Shown piece after piece: positions 32,196-41,958 of a stretch of DNA of 48,253 bases. The stretch spans positions 1 to 48,253 of the forward strand of contig CABVAC010000011.1 of the NCBI GenBank assembly GCA_902496275.1. Reading direction: 5' to 3'. A program made the position numbers and the translations under genes. Below the pieces are notes generated by a model. It did no database searches. It was not told the DNA's origin and saw nothing but the letters and a program-made list of their open reading frames with translations. The number at the start of each line of letters is the position of its first letter. The first letter of the stretch is position 1. The DNA is from an uncultured Collinsella sp. GTDB taxonomy: Bacteria > Actinomycetota > Coriobacteriia > Coriobacteriales > Coriobacteriaceae.

Positions 32196-32234
32196 AAGGG
32201 CGCTCTGGGAAACCGGGGCGCCCTTTTGTTTTTT
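32196..32234 (+). terminator. Terminator of the rpsF-ssb-rpsR-rplI unit
   Basis: An 8-bp perfect stem (AAGGGCGC / GCGCCCTT) followed by TTGTTTTTT, 32 bp after rplI. Confidence 0.9.
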
Positions 32235-32387
32235 GCGCTGAGTGAGTGTCATGGTGAACGTTGCGTCGAAGTCCTATATACGGGACCGTTCATCCGTTTC
32301 GTTCGGTGATGATTGGCGGCGCGTGGCCCGTTTTGGGACCGTGGCTGATACTATGGATGCTCGCAAGCGATATGAATGAGGATGCTC

Positions 32388-33779
32388 ATGGCATACGACG
32401 ATAGGGAGACGGGGCTGACGGTTGAGGACCGCGGCTCCAAGTTGGGTCTCCCTCAAAACCAAGATGCAGAGGCCAATGTACTGGCCGCTATGCTGCTATC
32501 GCCCGAGGTGGTCGAGGAGGCCCAGGTCGAGCTGCAGCCCGATGACTTTTACCGGCCCATTCATAAGACCATCTACACCGCGATGGTCGATATGTACAAC
32601 AGCCGCATTCCCATCGACTCTATCTCGCTGATCGATTACCTGCGCAGCATCAACAAGCTTGATGCCGTGGGCGGCGAGGCCTACATTTTGGAGCTGATGG
32701 GTCAGACCCTGTCGCTCGTGAACTGGCAGCACCATGCCGCCATCGTCCGTCGCGACTCGATGCTGCGCGAGCTGATCGGTGCCACCAACGAGATCAACGC
32801 GCTGGCCTATAACGCCCCTACCGACACCAAGGAGGTCGTGGAGCTGGCCGAGAGCAAGCTGCTCAAGGTCACGGCGCGCGAGGTCAAGTCGAGCTACAAG
32901 ACGTTGACCGAGTTTATGGTCGAGGCCTATAACGAGGCTGAGGAAGTTTGCCAGGCCGGCGGACAGGCCGCGGGCGTGCCCACCGGCTTCCCGTCACTCG
33001 ACCGCATGCTTATGGGTTTCCGCGAGGGTCAGCTCATCATTATCGGCGCTCGCCCTGCTGTGGGTAAGACGTCGTTCGCCCTGAATCTGGCGCTCAACGC
33101 TGCTGCTGCCGGTTATACCGTCGGCTTCTTCTCGCTGGAGATGTCGGGTAAGGAAATTGCCCAGCGTCTGATTTGCGCCTATGCGATGATCTCGATCAGC
33201 GACTTCCGTACGGGCCGCATTAGCCCCGAGCAGTGGGCCAATATCAACGAGGCCACTCAGACCTTGTCCAAGCTCGATATTTTGATTGACGATACGCCCG
33301 GCACCACAGTGACTGAGATCCGCGCAAAGAGCCGCCGCATGCTCCACAACAAGGAGAAGGCCATCATCATCCTGGACTACCTGCAGCTGGTGAGTCCTCC
33401 GCCGGGACGTCGTTCCGAGAGCCGCACCGTCGAGGTCTCCGAGATGTCGCGAGGTCTGAAGATTATGGCCAAGGAGCTCAAGATCCCGCTGATCGCGCTG
33501 TCGCAGCTGTCGCGTCAGGTCGAATCCCGTACCGGCAAGCGCCCGCAGCTGTCCGACCTCCGTGAATCGGGCTCCATCGAGCAGGACGCCGATATCGTCA
33601 TGTTCTTGGACCGTTCTGCCGACGAGGCCGAGGCCTCGCGTGACGATCGACCCGACGAGGGCGTTACGCGTATCGTCGTGGCCAAGAACCGTTCGGGCCC
33701 GATCGGTGACGTCGACCTGATGTTCCTGCCTGCATCCACCAAGTTCTATGAGCTTGATGGGGCACATGCCGAGGAGTAG
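32388..33779 (+). CDS. dnaB: Replicative DNA helicase DnaB
   Basis: 463 residues. DnaB is the hexameric 5'-3' helicase of the replication fork. The N-terminal domain begins PQNQDAEANVLAAMLLSPEVV. The RecA-like domain has Walker A GARPAVGKTS, Walker B in KAIIILDYLQLV, and the family motifs LIALSQLSRQVESRTGKRPQLSDLRESGSIEQDAD and VAKNRSGPIGDVDLMF. No intein interrupts it. I use the ATG at 32388 because GAGG lies 6 bases upstream; another ATG occurs at 32376. It follows rplI, as in many Gram-positives. Confidence 0.97.
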   Translation: MAYDDRETGLTVEDRGSKLGLPQNQDAEANVLAAMLLSPEVVEEAQVELQPDDFYRPIHKTIYTAMVDMYNSRIPIDSISLIDYLRSINKLDAVGGEAYILELMGQTLSLVNWQHHAAIVRRDSMLRELIGATNEINALAYNAPTDTKEVVELAESKLLKVTAREVKSSYKTLTEFMVEAYNEAEEVCQAGGQAAGVPTGFPSLDRMLMGFREGQLIIIGARPAVGKTSFALNLALNAAAAGYTVGFFSLEMSGKEIAQRLICAYAMISISDFRTGRISPEQWANINEATQTLSKLDILIDDTPGTTVTEIRAKSRRMLHNKEKAIIILDYLQLVSPPPGRRSESRTVEVSEMSRGLKIMAKELKIPLIALSQLSRQVESRTGKRPQLSDLRESGSIEQDADIVMFLDRSADEAEASRDDRPDEGVTRIVVAKNRSGPIGDVDLMFLPASTKFYELDGAHAEE

Positions 33780-33872
33780 GACAGGCGCCCGTTGCACGGG
33801 TATACTGGGAATGTTTTGTGCTTCTGCGTGCCGGCGTGGCGCGTAGACAGTCCATGAATGTAAGGAGTAAAC

Positions 33873-35159
<1,287 letters not shown>

Positions 35160-35181
35160 TCGGGACTATTTGGTTATTGCG

Positions 35182-35226
35182 ATATACCCCTTTGCAGCCC
35201 AAGCGGGCGGCCGAGGGGTATATTTG
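35182..35226 (+). terminator. Terminator between purA and purD
   Basis: A 10-bp stem (ATATACCCCT / AGGGGTATAT) with a 22-nt internal segment, followed by a short TTTGCTTG run. The U-tract is weak. Confidence 0.65.
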
Positions 35227-35277
35227 CTTGCAAAGGGCTCGCGCGGAGCGAGCCATTCATCCATAGAGGAGGCACCC

Positions 35278-36582
35278 TTGAAGGCGGACACTCAAACCAT
35301 CGACATCCTGTTGTTGGGCAGCGGCGGCCGCGAGCATGCTTTGGCAGCTAAGCTCGCAGCATCACCGCGCGCCGGCAAGCTCTACATCGCGCCGGGTAAC
35401 GGCGGCACCGCGAGCTGCGGCGAGAACGTTGTTCTCGACGACTGCGATCCTGCGGCCGTGGCGGCGTTTGCGCAGAGCCACGGATGCGGACTCGTGGTAA
35501 TTGGCCCCGAGGCTCCGCTCGTGGCGGGCGTGGCCGACGCCGTGCGCGCGGCAGGTATTCCCTGCTTTGGCCCGGGTGCCGAGGGTGCCCAGATGGAGGG
35601 TTCCAAGCTGTTCTCCAAGCAGCTCATGGAGCGTGCGGGCATTCCGACGGCAGCCTATGGTTCGTTTACCGACGAGGCTTCGGCTCTCGCCTACGTGCGC
35701 GAGCAGGGCGCTCCGCTGGTCGTGAAGGCCGACGGCCTTGCCGCGGGCAAGGGCGTTATCGTGGCGACCGAACGTGAGCAGGCCGAGGAGGCCGTGCGCG
35801 AGTGCTTTGGCGGCACCTTTGGCGATGCCGGCAACACCGTGGTTATCGAGGAGATGCTCGTTGGTCCCGAGTGCTCGCTGCTCGCCTTTACCGACGGCAA
35901 GACCGTGCGCCCCATGGCCACCTCGCAGGACCACAAGCGCGCCCTCGAGGGCGACAAGGGCCCCAACACCGGCGGCATGGGCGTCTACAGCCCGGTGCCC
36001 ATCGTGACCGACGAGGAGCACGCCACCATGGTGGCGGTCATGGAGCAGACCGTGGCTGAGCTTGCCGCCGAGGGCATCGACTACCGCGGCTGCCTGTATG
36101 GCGGCTTTATGCTCACGCCTGCCGGCCCCAAGGTGCTGGAGTTCAATGCCCGCTTTGGCGACCCCGAGACGCAGGTCGTGCTGCCGCGCCTTAAGAACGA
36201 CCTGGTTGAGGTCATGCTCGCCTGCGCCAACTGCGAGCTCGATCAGATTGAGCTCGACTGGCGTGACGAGTGGGCTGTGGCCGTTGTCCTGACGAGCGCG
36301 GGCTATCCCGGCAGCTACGAGAAGGGCAAGGTCATCACCGGTATCGCCGATGCCGAGGTCATGGAGAACGTGACCGTGTACCACGCGGGCACTGCCGTGG
36401 TGGACGGCCAGCTCGCGACCAATGGTGGCCGCGTGCTTGCCGTGACCGCTCTGGGTGACACGTTCGAGAACGCTCGCAACCTTGCCTACGAGGCCTGCGA
36501 GAAGATTGATTTTGAAGGCAAGACCCTGCGCCACGACATCGGCCTGCGCGCACTGCGCGGCCGCGACGCCTGGGATGCCTAA
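35278..36582 (+). CDS. purD: Phosphoribosylamine-glycine ligase (GAR synthetase)
   Basis: 434 residues. PurD couples phosphoribosylamine and glycine with ATP, the second step of purine synthesis. The N-domain starts ILLLGSGGREHALA, the ATP-grasp region includes PLVVKADGLAAGKGV and KVLEFNARFGDPETQVVLPRL, and SQDHKRALEGDKGPNTGGMGVYSP is the family signature. I use TTG at 35278 because GAGGAGG lies 5 bases upstream; the frame is open further upstream but crosses the purA terminator. It is followed closely by a Nudix gene. Confidence 0.97.
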   Translation: MKADTQTIDILLLGSGGREHALAAKLAASPRAGKLYIAPGNGGTASCGENVVLDDCDPAAVAAFAQSHGCGLVVIGPEAPLVAGVADAVRAAGIPCFGPGAEGAQMEGSKLFSKQLMERAGIPTAAYGSFTDEASALAYVREQGAPLVVKADGLAAGKGVIVATEREQAEEAVRECFGGTFGDAGNTVVIEEMLVGPECSLLAFTDGKTVRPMATSQDHKRALEGDKGPNTGGMGVYSPVPIVTDEEHATMVAVMEQTVAELAAEGIDYRGCLYGGFMLTPAGPKVLEFNARFGDPETQVVLPRLKNDLVEVMLACANCELDQIELDWRDEWAVAVVLTSAGYPGSYEKGKVITGIADAEVMENVTVYHAGTAVVDGQLATNGGRVLAVTALGDTFENARNLAYEACEKIDFEGKTLRHDIGLRALRGRDAWDA

Positions 36583-36603
36583 AATCCGAGAGGAATGAGA
36601 CGG

Positions 36604-37299
36604 ATGGACGAGAAGAACGAAGAGCTCGTGGATGCGCAGATCGTTGAAGAGGACAGCCGCATGTATGGGCACGCCGAGGGCGAGCCTGGCGGCGAGGTCG
36701 CTGACGAGCCGGCGCTGGTGCTGGGCGACGACGACCCGCACGATGCCGAGCTGCACGAGAAGATTCTTTCGGAGGAGTGCGCCTGGAAGGGCAAGATCCT
36801 CGACGTCCACCGTCTTGAGGTTGAGCTGCCCAACGGTCGCCGCAGCGCCCGCGATATCGTTCGCCATCCGGGTGCGGCGGCCGTTGTGGCGCTGACCGAG
36901 AGCGGCAAGATCGTACTGGTGCGTCAGTACCGCACCGCCATCGACCGCGTGACGGTCGAGATTCCCGCCGGCAAGCTCGATCCAAGCGAGGACCCGCTCG
37001 ATTGCGCCAAACGCGAGCTGCATGAGGAGACGGGCTTTAGGGCAGGTCGCATTCGCTTTTTGACGTCGATTGTCACGTCCTGTGGTTTTTGCGACGAGAT
37101 CATTCACATCTACTTGGCCACCAAGCTCGAGTTTGATGCGCCCAACCCCGATGATGACGAGTTTGTCAACGTGGACCTGGTGCCGCTGCACGAGTTGATC
37201 GACGCCGTACTCGACGGCAAGATCGAAGACGCCAAGACCGTCGTGGGCGCCTTGGCCTGCGATAGCATCGCGCATCGCCTTGGGGGCGCGGAGCTTTAA
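36604..37299 (+). CDS. Nudix hydrolase, ADP-ribose pyrophosphatase type
   Basis: 231 residues. The Nudix box is intact: GKLDPSEDPLDCAKRELHEETGF, matching G-x5-E-x7-REU-x-EE-x-GU. Neighbouring features (VRQYRTAIDRVTVEIPAGKLD before the box) fit ADP-ribose pyrophosphatases. The first 60 residues are an acidic extension (EDSRMYGHAEGEPGGEVADEP) that is not part of the fold. The start may be this ATG or one 9 bases earlier. It lies 21 bp after purD, so it is likely co-transcribed; substrate is inferred from sequence style only. Confidence 0.88.
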   Translation: MDEKNEELVDAQIVEEDSRMYGHAEGEPGGEVADEPALVLGDDDPHDAELHEKILSEECAWKGKILDVHRLEVELPNGRRSARDIVRHPGAAAVVALTESGKIVLVRQYRTAIDRVTVEIPAGKLDPSEDPLDCAKRELHEETGFRAGRIRFLTSIVTSCGFCDEIIHIYLATKLEFDAPNPDDDEFVNVDLVPLHELIDAVLDGKIEDAKTVVGALACDSIAHRLGGAEL

Positions 37300-37338
37300 C
37301 GAGCGGGGATGATCCCGCAGGTTTGTGTAAGTCAGCGA

Positions 37339-37436
37339 AAGTGCTCCATTTGAGACAAGGTGGCCTAAAAGAGGAGGGAAGCGTATGGATATACGCGACC
37401 GACGATTGAAGGCCAGATTGTCCAAATGGAGCACTT
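37339..37436. repeat. Imperfect long inverted repeat before the ABC transporter
   Basis: Arms 37339-37366 and 37410-37436 pair over about 28 bp with a few mismatches (both begin AAGTGCTCCATTT when read inward). The centre has a smaller hairpin GCGTAT / ATACGC (37381-37396). It lies in the gap before the transporter. Confidence 0.75.
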
Positions 37437-37483
37437 GCAGCGTCGAGACGAAACGCGGTTTGGTAAAACCGCGTAAGGTGATT

Positions 37484-39256
37484 ATGCTGAAGAGGTTTCT
37501 TTCGTATTACGAGCCCCAGATGGGGCTTTTTGTTGCTGATACTGTTTGTGCTCTGGTGCTTGCCGCCATTGACCTGGCGTTCCCCATTATCCTGCGCAAT
37601 TTGACCGGTGGGCTGTTTACTCAGGGTCAGGCTGCCATTATGCAGGCGCTCGGCATGATCGCGGTGGGCTTGGTGCTGATGTATGCCGTCCGCTGCGCCT
37701 GCCGCTACTTTGTGAGCTATTGGGGTCACGTGATGGGTGCGCGTATGGAGTCCAAGATGCGTGAGGACCTGTTCGACCAGTATGAGCGCTTTAGCTTTGC
37801 GTACTTCGACCGCAACAGCTCGGGCGACATGATGAGCCGCGTGGTCAACGACCTGTTCGATATCTGCGAGGCGGCGCATCACGTGCCCGAGTGGATCATC
37901 ATCTGCGGCATCGAGATTATCGGCTCGTTTGTGATCCTCTTTACCATCGCCCCGGTGCTGGCGCTCGCCATGGCCGTGGTGACGGCGGCGTTTGCGGTCA
38001 TCATGTTTTGGCAGAACATGCGCATGCGCGAGGTTTTTAGCGACAACCGCAAAAAGATCAGCGGCATCAATGCGCAGCTGCAGGATTCGCTTGCGGGCAT
38101 GCGCGTAGTCAAGAGCTTTGCCAACGAGGAGACCGAGCGTGCCAAGTTCCGTGCCTCTAACGACCGCTACCTTTTGTCCAAGGAGAACATGTATCACGCC
38201 ATGGGCGTCTATACCGCGACGTATGGCCTGCTCTCGGGTGTGCTCTATGTGATCGTGGTGCTGCTGGGCGGCTGGCTGGTCGCCCAGGGACAGCTGCAGG
38301 CGGTCGATATGGCGACCTTTGCACTCTATATTTCGCTGTTCTGCACGCCGCTTGAGACGCTCGTCAATTCGGCCGAAACGTATCAGAAGGCTATCGCCGG
38401 CTTTAAGCGTATGGACGAGGTGCTCTCGATCGCGCCGGATATCCAGGACAAGCCGGGCGCCACTGATCTGCAGGTGACTGCCGGCGCCGTGGAGTATCAC
38501 GACGTGTGCTTTAACTACGAGGACGTTGAGCTGGGCGAGGGCTATGCCGACGAGCGTCCCGTTATCGACCATATGGACCTGTCCATCAAGCCCGGGCAGA
38601 CCATCGCTTTGGTTGGCCCTTCGGGCGGCGGCAAGTCCACGACCTGTTCGCTGCTGCCGCGCTTTTATGACGTGGCTACCGGATCCATTAGCATCGACGG
38701 TCAGGACGTGCGCGATGTGACGCAGCAGAGCCTGCGCCGCGCCATCGGCCTGGTGCAGCAGGATGTCTACCTGTTTGACGGTACGATTGGCGAGAACATC
38801 GCCTACGGCAAGCCGGGTGCTACGGCAGAAGAGATCTCCGAGGCGGCCCGTCGCGCCAATATCGATACCTTTATCGAATCGCTTCCGCAGGGCTACGACA
38901 CCGTGGTGGGCGAGCGCGGCAGCCGTCTTTCGGGTGGTCAAAAGCAGCGCGTTGCCATCGCGCGCGTGTTTCTCAAGAACCCCAAGATCCTGATTTTGGA
39001 CGAGGCGACGAGTGCTTTGGATAACGAGAGCGAGGAGGCGGTGCAGGAGTCGCTCGAAGAGCTGGCACGCGGCCGCACCACGATTATCATCGCCCACCGT
39101 CTTTCGACCATTAAGCATGCCGATGAGATTGCGACCGTTGAGCATGGTCGCGTTGTGGAGCGTGGCACGCACGAGGAGCTTCTCGCCCGTGGCGGCACCT
39201 ATGCCCGTTACTATCGAATGCAGTTCGAAGGTGCGCGTGCGCACGAGCTCGACTGA
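37484..39256 (+). CDS. ABC-type exporter, fused permease and ATPase
   Basis: 590 residues, one half-transporter. Six hydrophobic segments fill residues 15-310, typical of the MdlB/MsbA/LmrA-like exporter fold. The ATPase has Walker A GPSGGGKST (378-386), Q-loop VQQDVYLFDGTIGENIAYG, signature LSGGQ (482-486), Walker B ILILDEATSALD and the H-loop histidine in IIAHRLSTI. The start is ATG at 37484, with AAGGTG 6 bases upstream; the open frame extends 99 bases upstream through the inverted repeat. It probably works as a homodimer or with a partner elsewhere; the substrate cannot be read from sequence. Confidence 0.93.
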   Translation: MLKRFLSYYEPQMGLFVADTVCALVLAAIDLAFPIILRNLTGGLFTQGQAAIMQALGMIAVGLVLMYAVRCACRYFVSYWGHVMGARMESKMREDLFDQYERFSFAYFDRNSSGDMMSRVVNDLFDICEAAHHVPEWIIICGIEIIGSFVILFTIAPVLALAMAVVTAAFAVIMFWQNMRMREVFSDNRKKISGINAQLQDSLAGMRVVKSFANEETERAKFRASNDRYLLSKENMYHAMGVYTATYGLLSGVLYVIVVLLGGWLVAQGQLQAVDMATFALYISLFCTPLETLVNSAETYQKAIAGFKRMDEVLSIAPDIQDKPGATDLQVTAGAVEYHDVCFNYEDVELGEGYADERPVIDHMDLSIKPGQTIALVGPSGGGKSTTCSLLPRFYDVATGSISIDGQDVRDVTQQSLRRAIGLVQQDVYLFDGTIGENIAYGKPGATAEEISEAARRANIDTFIESLPQGYDTVVGERGSRLSGGQKQRVAIARVFLKNPKILILDEATSALDNESEEAVQESLEELARGRTTIIIAHRLSTIKHADEIATVEHGRVVERGTHEELLARGGTYARYYRMQFEGARAHELD

Positions 39257-39275
39257 TTGATATGACAGGAAGTTT

Positions 39276-40235
39276 ATGGCTGACAAGAACCCTTTGACTC
39301 CGGAAGAAGTGACGGAGTTATTCTCCGAAATCGATGCATCCGGCGTCTTGGATCCCACGCTCGCCAAAAAGCGTACCGAGCGCATGCGTGAGAAGGAGGC
39401 TGCGGCCAAGCGCGGTGACAAAGCGGCGCTAGCGCAGCTGCGCAGCGAGGACCGCGCGAGCCAGGCAAAACATATCGACCCGCTGTCCGAGGACGATCCT
39501 TCGGGCTCGCAGGTGAGCCATACCATTACGAAGACCGCGATGGCCGTGGTCATCGGTATTTTGGTGCTGATCGTGGGCATGCAGATTGGCTACGGCGTGA
39601 TGCGTCGTCTGAACACCGCCAACCTGTCCGAGAGCGTTTCGGTCGATACCGTTTCGACCGCGCTCAAGGGTGGACTTGAATGGGGCAACGGCTTTACGCA
39701 GTTCCCGCTCGACTTTACCGTCGATGAAGCCGATGAGCGTACGGGCACGGTCGAGGTGACGGTGTTGGACACATCGTCTGCCAACGAGCTCGAGCTGCTG
39801 TCCAACGGGCAGATCCAGGCCGCGGCGCTTGCGACCAACGCGCTGCTCAACGATAAGATCGACCGCGTGGTGTATAACGTTCACGCCTATATCGACGAGG
39901 ATAGCAACATTCAGCACGATTCCTTCTTTGGCATGTTCCCCGCGCGGGGCCACCAGAGCGCCATTTTGACGTTCGTGTGGACCAAGAGCTCATCCAACGC
40001 CACGAGTATCGACTGGAAGATGCGCATCGTGAGTATGGATGACACCATCGCCGAACGCATTCAGAAGCAGGTGAACTCGGTGTCGTCGTTGATTGAGGAC
40101 CCGGTGGTGAGCCAGACCAAGATTGACGAGGAAAAGGACGAACGTGACCTGGAACATCGTCTGCATGGCCGTGAGATTTTCCGCGGCGGCAAGCCCGATC
40201 GCTCACCGTCCGATCTGCTGGAGCAGGACAAATAA
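39276..40235 (+). CDS. Single-pass membrane protein of unknown function
   Basis: 319 residues, family not recognised. The first 85 residues are charged and helical (KKRTERMREKEAAAKRGDKAALAQL), then one membrane span (about 87-109, AMAVVIGILVLIVGMQIGYGVM). The rest would be outside the cell and mixes strand and helix (VEVTVLDTSSANELELL, NKIDRVVYNVHAYID-like). No signal or sorting motif. It starts 19 bp after the ABC exporter and ends at a terminator, so the two are probably one operon; it could be an accessory subunit. Confidence 0.75.
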   Translation: MADKNPLTPEEVTELFSEIDASGVLDPTLAKKRTERMREKEAAAKRGDKAALAQLRSEDRASQAKHIDPLSEDDPSGSQVSHTITKTAMAVVIGILVLIVGMQIGYGVMRRLNTANLSESVSVDTVSTALKGGLEWGNGFTQFPLDFTVDEADERTGTVEVTVLDTSSANELELLSNGQIQAAALATNALLNDKIDRVVYNVHAYIDEDSNIQHDSFFGMFPARGHQSAILTFVWTKSSSNATSIDWKMRIVSMDDTIAERIQKQVNSVSSLIEDPVVSQTKIDEEKDERDLEHRLHGREIFRGGKPDRSPSDLLEQDK

Positions 40236-40241
40236 GACGCC

Positions 40242-40282
40242 ATCATCCCGCGTGAGCCAAATGCCCGCGCGGGATGATTTTT
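40242..40282 (+). terminator. Terminator of the ABC transporter operon
   Basis: An 11-bp perfect stem (ATCATCCCGCG / CGCGGGATGAT, 15-nt loop) followed by five Ts. Its right arm is reused as the start of the next inverted repeat. Confidence 0.88.
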
Positions 40283-40380
40283 CTGGGACGGGGATTAAAA
40301 AATCATTCTGAGAGCAGGGCTTTGTCGCCAACTGCATACATAACAGAATGATTATTTAATCCCCGTCCCAGAAAAATCAT
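40274..40380. repeat. Long inverted repeat (37-bp arms, one mismatch)
   Basis: Arms 40274-40310 and 40344-40380 match at 36 of 37 positions as inverted copies (containing TCTGGGACGGGGATTAAA). The 33-nt centre is not structured. It lies between the terminator and the carA leader. Confidence 0.9.
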
Positions 40381-40445
40381 TATGCATAGAAAGTCATAAT
40401 TATCATTTCGTAAACATTTCGATGAAATTAACGCCATGGCGCATA

Positions 40446-40467
40446 CTTGCGGTTAAAATACCGCAAG
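40446..40467 (+). promoter_or_regulatory. Perfect hairpin in the carA leader
   Basis: CTTGCGGT / ACCGCAAG with a TAAAAT loop, about 50 bp before carA. The loop could also be read as a -10 element. Its role is uncertain. Confidence 0.35.
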
Positions 40468-40480
40468 GCCTAACTACCAA

Positions 40481-40512
40481 CCTTTAAGCCGGTCCGGAGA
40501 GACCGGGAAGGA
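40481..40512 (+). promoter_or_regulatory. PyrR-type RNA-binding element overlapping the carA ribosome-binding region
   Basis: A 6-bp stem CCGGTC / GACCGG (40489-40494 with 40501-40506) encloses CGGAGA. GGTCCGGAGAGACC fits the PyrR consensus ARUCCNGNGAGGYU, with the three differences partly compensated as base pairs. The carA ribosome-binding site AAGGAG starts three bases after the stem, so PyrR with UMP could block translation, as proposed for mycobacterial pyr genes. Confidence 0.65.
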
Positions 40513-40517
40513 GAATT

Positions 40518-41957
40518 ATGGCGAACAACCATACTGCGGGCACTACTGCCCGCACCTTCGCGCCCAGCGAGCTTTGCCAGCGCATGCTGGCCAAAACCAG
40601 CAAGGGCACCTGCGGTCCCTGCATCCTGTACCTTGAGGATGGGACCATTTTTTATGGCCGTGCATGCGGTGCCGAGGGTACCGCGACCGGCGAGGTCTGC
40701 TTCAACACCTCGCTTGAGGGCTACTTTGAGGTCATGACCGACCCGAGCTATGCCGGCCAAATCGTAACCATGACCTATCCGCAGATCGGTAACTACGGTA
40801 TCGACGAGACCGACGTCCAGTCGGCCTTCCCCGGCGATACCGCTCGCCCCGTGAGCGCTCCCGCCATGCGCGGCATGATCGTCCGCGACATGTGCGCCAC
40901 GCCTTCTAACTGGCGCTCGACCGTCAGCGTGCCGGAGTACCTGCGCGCTCACGGCATCGTCGCTATCGAGGGCGTTGACACCCGCGCTCTGGTGCGCCAT
41001 CTGCGCGACAATGGTTCCAAGATGGGCATTATCTCGACCGAGATCTTCGACGTCGACGAGCTTGCCGAGCGTCTGGCCGCAGCGCCCACGCTGGTAGGCG
41101 AGAACCTGGTCAAGACCGTAAGTTGCCCCGTACCTCACGAGTTTGTGGCCGCCGATCTGCCTGCCACGCATGACTTTGCGCTTTCGGCTGCCGCTCCTGC
41201 CCGTCACAAAGTGGTCGCATACGACTGCGGTGTGAAGCGCGGTATTCTGGAGGGCCTGGTCCGTGCCGGCTGCGATCTCACCGTCGTGCCGTGGGATACG
41301 CCCGCCCAGCAGGTGCTCGACATGAATCCCGATGGCGTCTTTTTGTCCAACGGCCCCGGCGACCCCGATGCCGTGGTGGAGACCTATGAGCAGGTGCAGC
41401 AGCTGATCGGCAAGGTGCCGGTCTTTGGCATTTGCCTCGGTCACCAGATGATCAGCCTGGCCTGCGGCGCCCAAATGGAAAAGCTTAAATTCGGTCACCG
41501 CGGTGGCAACCAGCCGGTCATGAACCTGGTAAGCCGTCGCGTGGAGATTACCGCACAAAACCATGGCTTTGGCCTGCTGTTCCCCAGCTTGGGCAAGCTT
41601 GTCCCCGAACTTTCCGGCGGCGAGACCGAGCATGCGGTCGATGGAGATCTGCGCGTTTGGGTGCGCCGCGGAATCGCGCCGGTCGTGATGAACGAGCGCT
41701 TTGGTCGCATTCGCCTGACACATGTGAACCTCAACGACGGCACCGCCGAGGGCATCCAGCTGCTCGACGCCCCGTGTTTCTCGGTCCAGTACCACCCCGA
41801 GGCTTCGCCTGGCCCCACCGATGCCCACTATCTCTTTACCGCCTTTACGCGACTCATGGACGGCGAGGAGAACTACCTGGACATCGACACCGCGAAGGAC
41901 CGCCTCGCCGGCTGGAATTTCGCCGAGTCCGAGAACGCTGCGACCGAGGAGAACTAA
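40518..41957 (+). CDS. carA: Carbamoyl-phosphate synthase small (glutaminase) chain
   Basis: 479 residues, longer than the usual 360-390. CarA releases ammonia from glutamine for CarB. The N-domain has GEVCFNTSLEGYFEVMTDPSYAGQ. The class I amidotransferase domain has the nucleophile in FGICLGHQ and the catalytic His/Glu in QYHPEASPGP. About 35 residues are inserted between ITAQNHGFG and RIRLTHVNLNDGT (PSLGKLVPELSGGETEHAVDG...), and there are tails of about 30 residues at both ends. AAGGAG lies 5-6 bases before the ATG. carB follows by 1 bp. Confidence 0.96.
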   Translation: MANNHTAGTTARTFAPSELCQRMLAKTSKGTCGPCILYLEDGTIFYGRACGAEGTATGEVCFNTSLEGYFEVMTDPSYAGQIVTMTYPQIGNYGIDETDVQSAFPGDTARPVSAPAMRGMIVRDMCATPSNWRSTVSVPEYLRAHGIVAIEGVDTRALVRHLRDNGSKMGIISTEIFDVDELAERLAAAPTLVGENLVKTVSCPVPHEFVAADLPATHDFALSAAAPARHKVVAYDCGVKRGILEGLVRAGCDLTVVPWDTPAQQVLDMNPDGVFLSNGPGDPDAVVETYEQVQQLIGKVPVFGICLGHQMISLACGAQMEKLKFGHRGGNQPVMNLVSRRVEITAQNHGFGLLFPSLGKLVPELSGGETEHAVDGDLRVWVRRGIAPVVMNERFGRIRLTHVNLNDGTAEGIQLLDAPCFSVQYHPEASPGPTDAHYLFTAFTRLMDGEENYLDIDTAKDRLAGWNFAESENAATEEN

Positions 41958-41958
41958 C

